A stretch of 64,000 bases of DNA, from NCBI RefSeq assembly GCF_014204795.1, contig NZ_JACHMB010000001.1:3162001-3226000 (forward strand). Direction: 5' to 3'. Position numbers and translations under genes: made by a program. Position 1 is the stretch's first letter, and every line of letters starts with the position of its first letter. This document shows positions 49,144 to 57,491 of the stretch, one piece after another. This stretch comes from Nonomuraea jabiensis. Lineage in GTDB: Bacteria > Actinomycetota > Actinomycetes > Streptosporangiales > Streptosporangiaceae. Under the pieces are notes generated by a model. That model ran no database searches, was not told the origin of the DNA, and saw only the letters and a list, made by a program, of their open reading frames with translations.

Positions 49144-50988
49144 GTGGGGGACGAATGGGCCGGTAGTGACGACGAGATAGCTCGCGCTGCCCTCGCCGGT
49201 TCGCCCAACGCCGTCGTGGTCGTCGACCGTGATCAGAGCGTACTGGTCTGGAACGAGGCGGCCGAACGGCTGTTCGGGTGGACGGCGGAGGAGATGCTCG
49301 GGCGCCGGGCGCCGATCGTGCCGGGCGAGCTGACCGCCGAGCACAACGCCGTGCTCGAACGCGTACGCACCGGCGGCCAGGTCTCGGTCCGCACCAAGCG
49401 TTTACGCGACGACGGGACCATGCTCGACGTGCGCGTCGACATCAGCGCGCTGCGCCTCGGGAGCTCCGTGGCCGGGTACGTCTGCGTGCACCACCTCGCG
49501 CGGGCCGACCAGGTGGCCAAGGACCGCATGGCGCGCCGGGCCAGGCTGGTGCGCCGGCTCACCGACGTGGTCGGCGACATCAACTCCGAGCTGGAGCTGT
49601 CGGCCGTGCTCGACCGGATCTCGGCCAGCCTCACGGAGCTCACCGGGGCGGACGCGGGCGGGTTCGTGCTGATCGAGGGCGAACGGTTACGGCTGGTCAG
49701 CACGTACCAGCTGCCGGAGGCCATCAGGGGCACCACCACGGACCTGCGCACGAGCCTCGTCGACAAGCTCTTACGCACCGGCAAGACCGTCATGCTGGAG
49801 TCGAACGGGCTCGAGGACCTGGTGTGGGCCCGGCTGAAGGGGCTGCACACGATCGCGCTGGGTCTGGCGGCCGTCGGAGGGCGCCCGTACGGGGCCCTGT
49901 ACGCGCTGTTCGCCCAGAGCACACTCGGACACCTCGAACTGGAGCTGCTGGAGCTCCTGGCGGGCCATGCGGGCATCGCCGTCGGCAACGCGGTGGCCTA
50001 CCAGGAGGCGGTCCGGCAGCGGGCGCACGAGCAGGCCGTCTTCGACGCCAGCGCCGACGGCATCGCCGTGCTCGACGGATCGGGGCGGGTCGTCCGGTGG
50101 AACCCGGCCGCCGCCGAGCTCACCGCGTTCCCGGCCGAGGCCGTCATCGGCGGGCCGCCGCCGTTCCCGCTGCCCAAGCCGGGCGAGAAGGTCACGTTCC
50201 AGATGGAGACCGGGCGGTGGCTGGACGTGGTGAGCGCGCAGATCGAGGAGACCGGCGAGGTGGTCATCGACTTCCGCGACGTGACCACGGCCAAGGAACT
50301 GGAGGAGGCCAAGGACCTGTTCCTGGCCACGACCAGCCACGAGCTGCGTACGCCGATCACGATCGTGCGCGGGTTCGCCAGCACGCTCGACCGGCGCTGG
50401 GACAAGATGAGCGACCCCGAACGCCGCTCGGCCGTGCACACGATCGCCGAGCGGGCCAGGTCGCTGGGCGAGCTCATGGACCACCTGCTGCTCGGGGCCA
50501 GGGCGGGGGCCGACGAGCTCAAGGTGCGGATCGAGGAGTTCGACCTGGCCGAGCGGATCGACGCGGCCACGCTCGGGCTGCCCGCGCTGTCGGACAAGCA
50601 CCGGGTGGAGGTCGTCATCCCGGACGGGCTGCCGAACGTGCTGGGGGACGCCCTGGCCACGGACATCGTGCTGGGGCAGCTGCTGGAGAACGCGTTCAAG
50701 TACTCGCCCAAGGGCGGGCTGATCAGCGTGGAGGCCTGGCCCGAGGCCGGCAACGTCGTCGTGGTCGTGGACGATGAAGGGGTCGGTATCGCCCCGACTG
50801 ACCGAGAGAGGATCTTTGAGAGGTTCGTCCAGGTGGACAGCGGCGACCGGAGACGGTTTGGTGGAGTGGGGCTCGGTCTCTACATAGTCCGCAGCCTCGC
50901 CAGGGCCCAAGGCGGAGACGTGAGCGCGCACCCGAGACCCGGAGGCGGCACACGGATGCGTCTCGAACTGCCGGCTTTGGGGGCCTAG
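49144..50988 (+). CDS. PAS-GAF-PAS sensor histidine kinase
   Basis: 614 residues from GTG 49144 (GGAG upstream). PAS at about 15-120 (AAERLFGWTAEEMLGRRAP), a GAF domain about 145-290 (ELELSAVLDRISASLTELTGA), a second PAS about 305-365, then HisKA (ATTSHELRTPITIV) and HATPase (LLENAFKYSPKGG, DDEGVGIAP, GVGLGLYIVRSLA). No membrane segment, so a cytosolic sensor. Three TTA codons lie at 49402, 49687 and 49771, unusual for such GC-rich DNA. No adjacent response regulator; the RsbW-like ATPase follows. Confidence 0.92.
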   Translation: MGDEWAGSDDEIARAALAGSPNAVVVVDRDQSVLVWNEAAERLFGWTAEEMLGRRAPIVPGELTAEHNAVLERVRTGGQVSVRTKRLRDDGTMLDVRVDISALRLGSSVAGYVCVHHLARADQVAKDRMARRARLVRRLTDVVGDINSELELSAVLDRISASLTELTGADAGGFVLIEGERLRLVSTYQLPEAIRGTTTDLRTSLVDKLLRTGKTVMLESNGLEDLVWARLKGLHTIALGLAAVGGRPYGALYALFAQSTLGHLELELLELLAGHAGIAVGNAVAYQEAVRQRAHEQAVFDASADGIAVLDGSGRVVRWNPAAAELTAFPAEAVIGGPPPFPLPKPGEKVTFQMETGRWLDVVSAQIEETGEVVIDFRDVTTAKELEEAKDLFLATTSHELRTPITIVRGFASTLDRRWDKMSDPERRSAVHTIAERARSLGELMDHLLLGARAGADELKVRIEEFDLAERIDAATLGLPALSDKHRVEVVIPDGLPNVLGDALATDIVLGQLLENAFKYSPKGGLISVEAWPEAGNVVVVVDDEGVGIAPTDRERIFERFVQVDSGDRRRFGGVGLGLYIVRSLARAQGGDVSAHPRPGGGTRMRLELPALGA

Positions 50989-51158
50989 TTTCCCTATCGG
51001 ATCCGACACACCGAGGCGGTAACGAGGTGGTCACAGTTGAGCTGATCTATCGTCCAATGTGTACAAGCTGTGATCGAGATGCGGTTTCTGGGATCGAGTA
51101 ACGGGGCATTTCGGTCGTACCGGGGAGTGTTCCCGCGGGGGGCACAGGGAACGGGGAG

Positions 51159-51596
51159 GTGGGTGTGTCAAGCGTGGTGCTGCTGCCGTACGCGCCGTCC
51201 AGCGTCGCTGTCGCCCGCCAGCGCCTGAGCAATGAGCTGCAGGACAGCGGGGTCTTTTCGACCGCGATCGACGACGCGGTGCTCGTGGTGAGCGAGCTGC
51301 TGAGCAACGCACTGAGGCACGCGCATCCCCTTCCGTCGGGGATGGTGAGAGTGGCGTGGCTGCGGAGTGACGATCACATCGAAGTGGCGGTGAGCGACGG
51401 GGGTGCGGCGACCGAGCCGCGCGCGGGCCGCCCGACCCTGTCGTCGCTCGGGGGCCGGGGGCTCGGCATCGTGGAGTACGTGGCGGAGAGCTGGGGGGTC
51501 CGGCACGACGGCGACACGACCACGGTGTGGGCCATCCTGCCCGCTCCTCGCGCGTCGATGAACGGGCAGGTCACAGCCCTCAGAGAGGCCGGCTAG
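51159..51596 (+). CDS. RsbW-like anti-sigma ATPase
   Basis: 145 residues. Short HATPase with N-box VVSELLSNALRHAHP, and G-box GGRGLGIVEYVAESW. This is the SpoIIAB/RsbW kinase form, regulating a sigma factor through STAS antagonists; many actinomycete copies are orphans. GTG 51159 is used with AACGGGGAGG upstream; GTG 51165 is possible. The C-terminus overlaps the YidC-like gene end. Confidence 0.88.
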   Translation: MGVSSVVLLPYAPSSVAVARQRLSNELQDSGVFSTAIDDAVLVVSELLSNALRHAHPLPSGMVRVAWLRSDDHIEVAVSDGGAATEPRAGRPTLSSLGGRGLGIVEYVAESWGVRHDGDTTTVWAILPAPRASMNGQVTALREAG

Positions 51597-52221
51597 CCAG
51601 CACCGCCCGCTCGGTCGTGGCCCAGGCCATGGACACGAGCAGGTAGAGCCCTGCCGCGAGCGGCAGCACCAGCGTGGCCAGCACGGAGCCGTACGGCAGC
51701 CACGGCAGGAGCCGTTTCAGCCATTCCGGCTGGTCCTCGGTCACCTCGATGTTCCTGGCGGAGAACCATGCCACCACCGCGACCAGCGCGATGACCACGG
51801 CAAAGACCAAAACCGGTGCACTGACCAGACCGAAATTAGCCACCACCCCGGCCACCTGCTGGCCCAGCGGAGCGCCGAAAAGGGTCTGTCCGGCCAGCGC
51901 GGTCGGATGCGTGGCCACCCGGAACATCAGCCACATGAACGGAAACTGCCCCAGCATCGGCAGGAACCCGGCGAACGGCGACGTGCCTTCCTTGGCGAAC
52001 AGCGCCGAGGTCTCCTTGGCCAGCCGCTCGGGGTTGCGCGCATGGCGCTTCTGCAGCTCGCGCAGCTTGGGGGCGAGCCGCCGGCGGATCTTCATGGACC
52101 GGGACTGGCGGACGTTCAGGGGCAGCAGCAGGAGGCGTACGGCCAGGGTGAACAGCACGATGCCCAGCGCGGCACTGCCCCCGGACATGCTGATGACGAA
52201 CGTGACAAGAGAATCGATCAT
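51580..52221 (-). CDS. YidC/Oxa1-family membrane insertase (short paralogue)
   Basis: 213 residues, about five membrane helices. Signature: IVLFTLAVRLLLLPLNVRQSRSMKI, KIRRRLAPKLRELQKRHARNPERLAKETSALFAKEG, and PMLGQFPFMWLMFRV. The Arg in the first helix cluster (AVRLL) is the insertase hydrophilic-groove residue. Far shorter than the housekeeping YidC (usually about 300 or more). Two small membrane genes precede it in the same orientation. Confidence 0.9.
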   Translation of the reverse strand: MIDSLVTFVISMSGGSAALGIVLFTLAVRLLLLPLNVRQSRSMKIRRRLAPKLRELQKRHARNPERLAKETSALFAKEGTSPFAGFLPMLGQFPFMWLMFRVATHPTALAGQTLFGAPLGQQVAGVVANFGLVSAPVLVFAVVIALVAVVAWFSARNIEVTEDQPEWLKRLLPWLPYGSVLATLVLPLAAGLYLLVSMAWATTERAVLASRPL

Positions 52222-52298
52222 GAGCCCTACTTGGAGTGAGATGGGGGAAAGGGCTCACTCGTGCGAGGAGCCCCGCTTGGCGATGAAGCGGGGCATGC

Positions 52299-52499
52299 CT
52301 AAGGGGCTCGTGGACGCGAGCGACCGGCCGCGTCAGGGTCGCGCTGCCGCTGGTAGGCCGTGCGGCGCGCGTAACTCAGCGGAAAGCTCGGCGGCTCCCC
52401 ACTGAGGATGGGCAGGAACGTGGCTGCCCACGTGGCCAGCAGCAGGATCGCCAGCATGGTGATCCCGACCAGCCACGGGTCGAACAGCAGGAACGTCAA
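52299..52499 (-). CDS. DUF6412-like small membrane protein
   Basis: 66 residues. One membrane helix (WLVGITMLAILLLATWAATFL), then a basic tail ending in RQRDPDAAGRSRPRAP, a signature I recall for DUF6412 proteins. It overlaps the upstream small gene by 4 bp. It probably acts with the YidC-like insertase encoded 77 bp downstream; function unknown. Confidence 0.75.
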   Translation of the reverse strand: MTFLLFDPWLVGITMLAILLLATWAATFLPILSGEPPSFPLSYARRTAYQRQRDPDAAGRSRPRAP

Positions 52500-52669
52500 T
52501 GCGACCGGGAGGACTTGCCCACCACGGTGACCGCGACGAAGACGAGCAGAGCGATCACCCCGATGATCAGAGCGATCTTGACCAGGCCCACCAGCATCGG
52601 CAGCAGGAAATTGAACAGCACGAAGAGACCCAGCAGGGTCCCCAGCACGAGCATCACGACTCTACCCAT
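52496..52669 (-). CDS. 57-residue membrane protein
   Basis: ATG 52669 gives MGRVVMLVLGTLLGLFVLFN, followed by a second hydrophobic segment (LVKIALIIGVIALLVFVAVTVV) and KSSRSH. Two membrane helices, no motif recognised. The last codons overlap the DUF6412-like gene's ATG (ATGA), so the three genes to the YidC paralogue form one operon divergent from the response regulator at 52764. Confidence 0.7.
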   Translation of the reverse strand: MGRVVMLVLGTLLGLFVLFNFLLPMLVGLVKIALIIGVIALLVFVAVTVVGKSSRSH

Positions 52670-52763
52670 GCAGCCACCGTACGTCCTCCGGACATGATCC
52701 GCGAGGCTTACGAAGCAATGACGTACCCGACACATTCCTGGTCCACGGTCGTACCGTGAAGTC

Positions 52764-53456
52764 GTGAACACGCGCATCCTGGTGGTCGATGATGACCCGA
52801 CCGTTTCCGAGGTCGTCGCACGCTATCTGGAGCGCGACGGTCACGAGGTCGAATGCGTCGGCGACGGGGTGGAGGCGCTGCGCAGGGCGCTGGCCCATCC
52901 GCCCGACCTCATGGTGCTCGACCTGATGCTGCCCAAGCTCGACGGGCTGCAGGTGTGCAGGAAGCTCAGGGAGCGCTGGCCCGTACCGGTGATCATGCTG
53001 ACCGCGCTCGGCGAGGAGATCGACCGGGTGGTCGGGCTGGAGACGGGGGCCGACGACTACGTCACCAAGCCGTTCAGCCCGCGGGAGCTCGCGCTGCGCG
53101 TGCAGTCGGTGCTGCGGCGGGCGCGGGGGGCGTCCGTCACCGGCGGCACCGGGGTGCTGCGTGACGGGGACCTGGTGGTGGACGTGGGGGCGCACGAGGT
53201 TCGGCTGCGGGGGGAGGAGGTGATGCTGACGGCGCGGGAGTTCGATCTGCTGGCGCACCTCATGCGCAATCCCCGGCAGGCCTTCAGCCGCTCCGCGCTG
53301 CTGAACCAGGTGTGGGGGTGGTCGTTCGGCGACTCCTCCACCGTGACCGTGCACGTCAGGCGGCTGCGGGAGAAGATCGAGCCGGATCCGACCGAGCCGC
53401 GCAGGATCGTCACGGTGTGGGGGGTCGGATACCGCTATGAGCCGATGGAGTCCTGA
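52764..53456 (+). CDS. OmpR-type response regulator
   Basis: 230 residues. Receiver: [12 protein letters not shown], phosphoacceptor Asp in [12 protein letters not shown], Lys in VTKPFSPRE. Winged helix C-terminal half ([27 protein letters not shown]... [10 protein letters not shown]). GTG 52764 start. The TGA overlaps the kinase's ATG by one base. Confidence 0.95.
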   Translation: MNTRILVVDDDPTVSEVVARYLERDGHEVECVGDGVEALRRALAHPPDLMVLDLMLPKLDGLQVCRKLRERWPVPVIMLTALGEEIDRVVGLETGADDYVTKPFSPRELALRVQSVLRRARGASVTGGTGVLRDGDLVVDVGAHEVRLRGEEVMLTAREFDLLAHLMRNPRQAFSRSALLNQVWGWSFGDSSTVTVHVRRLREKIEPDPTEPRRIVTVWGVGYRYEPMES

Positions 53457-54559
53457 TGCCGCAGCCCGGTGAGCTGCCCATGGTCGTGGCGGTGGCGGCC
53501 GGGCTCGGGCTCGTGATCGCGCTGCTGGGCATCGGGGTGATGTGGCGGCTGCGTACCAGGTCCATCGGGGTGATGATGGCCGTGGTCGTGGTGGTCGCCG
53601 TGGCTGCCACGCTGGCCGGGGTCGTGGCGATCATCATGAAGATGATCATCGAGGGTCCCGTCAAGGACTTCGTGCTGAGCGTGGTGGCCGTGGGCGGGCT
53701 GGTGGGGCTCGGGGTCGCGTTCGTGCTGGCCAGGCGGGTGGTCGCGGAGAGCCGGCGGCTGGTGGACGCCGTGCGGGTCATGCCGTTCACCGCGCCCCGG
53801 GGGCTGCCGGCCGAGCTCCAGACCATCGCGAACACCCTGGAGGAGGCGTACGCGCGGGAACGGGCCCTCGAAGGGGCGCGGCGGGAGCTCGTCGCCTGGG
53901 TGAGCCACGATCTTCGTACGCCGCTGGCCGGGATGCGGGCCATGGTCGAGGCGGTGGAGGACGGGGTGGTGTCCGATCCGCTCACGGTCGCGCGCTACCA
54001 CGCCCAGATCAAGCTGGAGGTGGAACGGCTCTCGGGGATGGTGGACGACCTGTTCGAGCTGTCGCGGATCCACGCGGGGGCGCTGCGGCTGTCGCGTTCG
54101 CGCATCGGCCTGGCCGACCTGGTGGCCGACACCGTCGCCGGGGCCGAGCCGCTGGCCAGGGCCAAGGGGGTGGTCCTGACGGCCGAGGCGTCGGCGTCCC
54201 TGCCGGTGGAGGCCGACGCGGGGGCGCTGGGGCGGGCCCTGCGGAACCTCGTGGTCAACGCCATCCGGCACACGCCGTCGGACCGGACCGTGGTGTTGCG
54301 GGCCGGGGTGGATGAGGAGGGGATGGCTTGTCTGTCGGTTGCGGACTGTTGTGGGGGGATTCCTGAGGAGGATCTGCCTCGGGTGTTCGAGGTCGCCTTT
54401 CGGGGGGAGGCCGCTCGTACTCCTACGGCTGATGGTGGGGCGGGGTTGGGGCTGGCCATCGCGCAAGGGATCGTGGAGGCGCATGACGGGGTGATCGGGG
54501 TGGTCAACGACGGGCCGGGGTGCCGGTTCGAGATCCGGCTCCCCATGGTCGCGGGTTAG
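53456..54559 (+). CDS. Sensor histidine kinase, paired with the OmpR-type regulator
   Basis: 367 residues. Three membrane segments (7-28; 36-58; 70-90) with almost no external sensor domain, so it may sense the membrane itself. HAMP, then HisKA with [12 protein letters not shown], and HATPase ([40 protein letters not shown]). The D-box is CCGGIP, with Cys residues where D-x-G is usual. Start overlaps the regulator stop by one base. Confidence 0.93.
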   Translation: MPQPGELPMVVAVAAGLGLVIALLGIGVMWRLRTRSIGVMMAVVVVVAVAATLAGVVAIIMKMIIEGPVKDFVLSVVAVGGLVGLGVAFVLARRVVAESRRLVDAVRVMPFTAPRGLPAELQTIANTLEEAYARERALEGARRELVAWVSHDLRTPLAGMRAMVEAVEDGVVSDPLTVARYHAQIKLEVERLSGMVDDLFELSRIHAGALRLSRSRIGLADLVADTVAGAEPLARAKGVVLTAEASASLPVEADAGALGRALRNLVVNAIRHTPSDRTVVLRAGVDEEGMACLSVADCCGGIPEEDLPRVFEVAFRGEAARTPTADGGAGLGLAIAQGIVEAHDGVIGVVNDGPGCRFEIRLPMVAG

Positions 54560-54816
54560 ACCGTCCCGCTCGTTCCTGGCCCGGCTCGCCGGCTCCCTTC
54601 CGCGGACAGCATCGGTTGGCACCGTCCTGGCCGTCGCTGGCGGCGCGGTGGCTACGGTGGCTCTGCCGCACCCATCAGCTGCCTCCTGCCAGCTGCCTCC
54701 TGCTACCGGCCTCCTCCCGTCGCCTTCCGCCAGCAGCCTCCTGGCGCTGGGGCCGATGAGGCGTATTGCGGCCACTGAGGCCGTTGGGACCTTTGGGGCG
54801 CTTCCTGGCGCGGTCC
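54560..54816. other. 257-bp stretch without a gene
   Basis: Between two convergent genes. It contains CAGCTGCCTCCTG-type short repeats (near 54677-54740) that are in no plausible reading frame. No promoter or terminator is convincing. Confidence 0.4.
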
Positions 54817-55233
54817 TCAGGCGGTCTCTGTCTCCGGGAGCTCCGGCTCCCCCGCCTCCCGGGAGGCGCCGAACGATTCCGACATCGCGCGAAATGTCGG
54901 GCAGGGCCAGCGCCACATGCAGCTCCGGCACCGCAGGATCGGATGGGCGGCGTCGCTGGTGATGCCTCCCGCGTCCCTCGGCTGATGAAGATCGAGCAAC
55001 CTCAGCCCCAGCTCCAGGAACCTGAGCAGATCAGCCCGGGCACCGCCCAGGAAGTCAAGGTCCTCGATCGCGAGCCGGGTGCGGATGGGGACGTAGCCTT
55101 CGCGGTTCACCAGGCTGCGGAGGCGTTCTGCTTCGTCATGCCATGAGGTGGCCTTCTCCGTGCGGATGAGGATGTTCTCCAGGCGCTCTCGGAGCCCTTG
55201 ACGCTGAGGGTCTTCAGGTTTTTCTGCTTTCAT
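54817..55233 (-). CDS. Uncharacterised 138-residue protein with Cys-x2-Cys-x-Trp motif
   Basis: ATG 55233 (MKAEKPEDPQRQ). The N-terminus is charged and helical (LRERLENILIRTEKATSWHDEAERLRSLV); the middle is DFLGGARADLLRFLELGLRLLDL; near residue 110 it has a compact CRSCMWRWPCPTF motif, a possible metal or redox site. Similar W-P-C-P endings occur in small actinomycete proteins (recollection). Divergent from the STAS gene, 187 bp apart. Confidence 0.55.
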   Translation of the reverse strand: MKAEKPEDPQRQGLRERLENILIRTEKATSWHDEAERLRSLVNREGYVPIRTRLAIEDLDFLGGARADLLRFLELGLRLLDLHQPRDAGGITSDAAHPILRCRSCMWRWPCPTFRAMSESFGASREAGEPELPETETA

Positions 55234-55420
55234 CGTCGCGGGACCCGTCGGTCGTGCCCCAGCCCCTCCTTCGCCGTGAAGTCGTGCCGTGTCCGGTGTC
55301 ACGCTGTCAAGCTTCGCGTACTCTCCGTTTCCATGGAGCCCAAACGGAGGACAAAAACCTGTGGTTGCCCTATCGGCGTGACAACGTGACCGGAAGCCTC
55401 CGCGCCGCTAGCCTGCCCAT

Positions 55421-55768
55421 GTGGAGCTCAAGGTCTCGACTCGATCACATGCCGGGTGCGCACTCGTTGCCATCACCGGGGAAATCGACCTCTATACGGC
55501 GCCTCACCTGCAGTCCGAGTTCACTCGGCTGCTGCAGGAAGGGCCCAGCCGAGTGGTCATCGACATGTCCGCCGTGGATTTCTGCGACTCCACGGGGATG
55601 AACGTTCTGCTGTCTGCGCTCAAGCGGATGAAGGAGCAGGGAGGTGCGCTCGACGTGGCCGCCCCCCGTCCTGCGGTCCGCAAGATTCTGCAGGTCACCG
55701 GGCTCGACTCGGTGTTCACCGTGTACGACGAGGTGCCGCAGGAGTTCCTCATAACCGAGGGCTCATGA
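55421..55768 (+). CDS. STAS-domain anti-sigma factor antagonist
   Basis: 115 residues. STAS fold: LVAITGEIDLYTAPHLQSEF, and DMSAVDFCDSTGMNVLLSALKRM with the Ser of DST as phosphorylation site for an RsbW-type kinase. GTG 55421 start. It may pair with the RsbW-like ATPase at 51159, which lies 4 kb away. Its TGA overlaps the ATG of the next frame (ATGA). Confidence 0.9.
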   Translation: MELKVSTRSHAGCALVAITGEIDLYTAPHLQSEFTRLLQEGPSRVVIDMSAVDFCDSTGMNVLLSALKRMKEQGGALDVAAPRPAVRKILQVTGLDSVFTVYDEVPQEFLITEGS

Positions 55769-56604
55769 CGGGATCCGTGCTCGGATCCGACGACGTACAG
55801 AGCGGGGTCGCCTCGACCCTGTCCGCAGGGGCGGCGCGCTGGACAGCGGCGCCGCTACTCGCGCATGCAGCACACCGGACACGTGTGGCGCGCTCTGAGA
55901 ACGTGCCACCCATGACTCCGGCACCGCGACCTGCGGCCACGCCGCGCAGGACCTCAGCACCGCATCCTGAGGCCGCGTCGCCGTCGCGCGGGCCGTTAAC
56001 ACCGCGACCTGCCGAGACATCCTGCGTACCAGCAGCGCCTCGGCCTGCGCATGGGACATGCAGGATGGCAGCGCCCCGGCCCGCACATAGGACATGCAGG
56101 ACGGCAGCGCCTCAGCCTGCTCATGGGACGTCAAGCGTGGCAGCGCACCCGCTCCTGCACGGAGCCCTGCATGGGGTCGTGAACGCAGCCCTGCGTGGTG
56201 CCAGGGACGCGACCCTGCAGAGCATCGCGCATGCGCTCCGGCACGCGGCCCTGCATGGCGTCGTGCATCCGCTCCGGCACGCTTTCCTGCACGAGGTCGT
56301 GCACGCGCTCCGGCATCCGGCCCTGCACGCGGCCTTGCAGACAGCCCTGCAAACAGCCCTGCACGAGACGGTGCATGCCGCCATATGTGGCACGTTGCAG
56401 TCGCCTAACCACGTGCAGCGCTGTCGCTGCCGTACCGACCGTGGCTGGAACGTCGGCTACGGTGGCAATAACGGCCCGAGTCGGGTCGCGAGACACGGCC
56501 TGGGTCGAGTCGCCGACCGCGACCCCAGCCCCGGCCCTGACTCCGATTCCGGCGCTCGGCTGAGGAGAAACGGAAGCGTCGTGTGCGGAGGTAGCGCTCG
56601 GTGA
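55765..56604 (+). CDS. Possible protein of 279 residues with 12-residue repeats
   Basis: The frame from ATG 55765 (overlapping the STAS stop) runs to 56604, overlapping the GTG of the GT2 gene at 56601. It has an Ala/Pro-rich first half, then 12-residue repeats: three copies of the AAPRPAHGTCRM type, then ALRHAALHGVVH-type units rich in His. Codon positions show GC1 high, GC2 low, GC3 high in this frame, which favours coding. GAGGG lies 3-4 bases before the ATG. No homologue recognised. The mirror frame on the minus strand is also open, so the call is tentative. Confidence 0.45.
   Translation: MTGSVLGSDDVQSGVASTLSAGAARWTAAPLLAHAAHRTRVARSENVPPMTPAPRPAATPRRTSAPHPEAASPSRGPLTPRPAETSCVPAAPRPAHGTCRMAAPRPAHRTCRTAAPQPAHGTSSVAAHPLLHGALHGVVNAALRGARDATLQSIAHALRHAALHGVVHPLRHAFLHEVVHALRHPALHAALQTALQTALHETVHAAICGTLQSPNHVQRCRCRTDRGWNVGYGGNNGPSRVARHGLGRVADRDPSPGPDSDSGARLRRNGSVVCGGSAR
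56033..56376 (+). repeat. 36-bp periodic repeat array
   Basis: Three units at 56033, 56069 and 56105 share CAGCGCCYCRGCCYGC. From about 56161 a second family continues, with clear units at 56233, 56269, 56305 and 56341, each exactly 36 bp. The two families are unlike in sequence but have the same period, so the reading frame is kept throughout. Confidence 0.8.
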
Positions 56605-57335
56605 GCAGCAGCGGCGACACAGCGGTCATCATCCCGGCCGCCAACGAAGCCGACCGCATCGCGGCCACCGTCAAGGCTGCCGCGGCCCTGCCCGGCGTGG
56701 ACCTGGTCGTAGTTGTGGACGACGGTTCGAGGGACCAGACCGGCAGAGTGGCCCGCGCGGCCGGCGCCAGGGTGGTGCGCCACAGCCGCAACAGGGGCAA
56801 GGCCGCCGCGATGGAGACCGGCGCGGAGGCCGTACGTCTCCTCGATGAGAATGCCACCCCCCGCCACCTGCTCTTCCTCGACGCCGACCTGGGCGAGACG
56901 GCTCACGCCGCCGCCCCCCTCATCGAGCCCGTACGCGCGGCCAAGGCCGACATGACCATCGCGGTCTTCACGACCAGGGTGAAGCTGGGCGGCCACGGCC
57001 TGGTCGTACGCCTGTCGAAGGAAGGCATCCGCCGCGCCACCGGCTTCGAACCCGCCCAGCCGCTCAACGGCCAGCGCTGCCTCACCAGAGCCGCTTTCGA
57101 GGCGGCCCGGCCGCTGGCGCGCGGGTTCGGGGTGGAGACGGCGCTGACGATCGACCTGCTCCACAAGGGGTACCGGATCGTGGAGGTCGAGGTCGACATG
57201 GCCCACCGTGCCACGGGGACGGACTGGCGAGCCCAGCTCCATCGAGCGATCCAACTCCGGGACGTGGCCCTTGCGCTAGCCACGCGAGAGCCGCTAATCG
57301 CCCAAAACCTCAACAAAATCCGCCCCAATCACTGA
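56601..57335 (+). CDS. GT2-family glycosyltransferase
   Basis: 244 residues. GTG 56601 with GGAGG about 10 bp upstream. Nucleotide-sugar Rossmann half: VIIPAANEADRIAATV, VVVVDDGSRDQT (DDGS), LFLDADLG (DxD-like DAD), and QPLNGQRCL acceptor loop. Related to UDP-glucose/GDP-mannose polyprenyl-phosphate transferases, which would make lipid-linked donors for the GT-C enzymes downstream. No membrane anchor, so cytosolic. Confidence 0.88.
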   Translation: MSSSGDTAVIIPAANEADRIAATVKAAAALPGVDLVVVVDDGSRDQTGRVARAAGARVVRHSRNRGKAAAMETGAEAVRLLDENATPRHLLFLDADLGETAHAAAPLIEPVRAAKADMTIAVFTTRVKLGGHGLVVRLSKEGIRRATGFEPAQPLNGQRCLTRAAFEAARPLARGFGVETALTIDLLHKGYRIVEVEVDMAHRATGTDWRAQLHRAIQLRDVALALATREPLIAQNLNKIRPNH

Positions 57336-57491
57336 CCATCTCCACACCTGGCAACGACCACAACGCCGTTTCCCCTCATCGGGCCAGGATGGCGACCTCC
57401 CCCTCCACAAGGACCCACAGCCTGATCCCGGTTATCCACAGGAAGGTCCCGTCCGGCCGAAGCCCCCTTGCGAGTGTGCTGGAATTTGCCG

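Noticed and set aside
56121..56393. Minus-strand Cys-rich frame with C-x3-C repeats
   Set aside because: Its first codon positions match the low-GC positions of the repeat, which is unlike coding DNA here; no start signal is visible.
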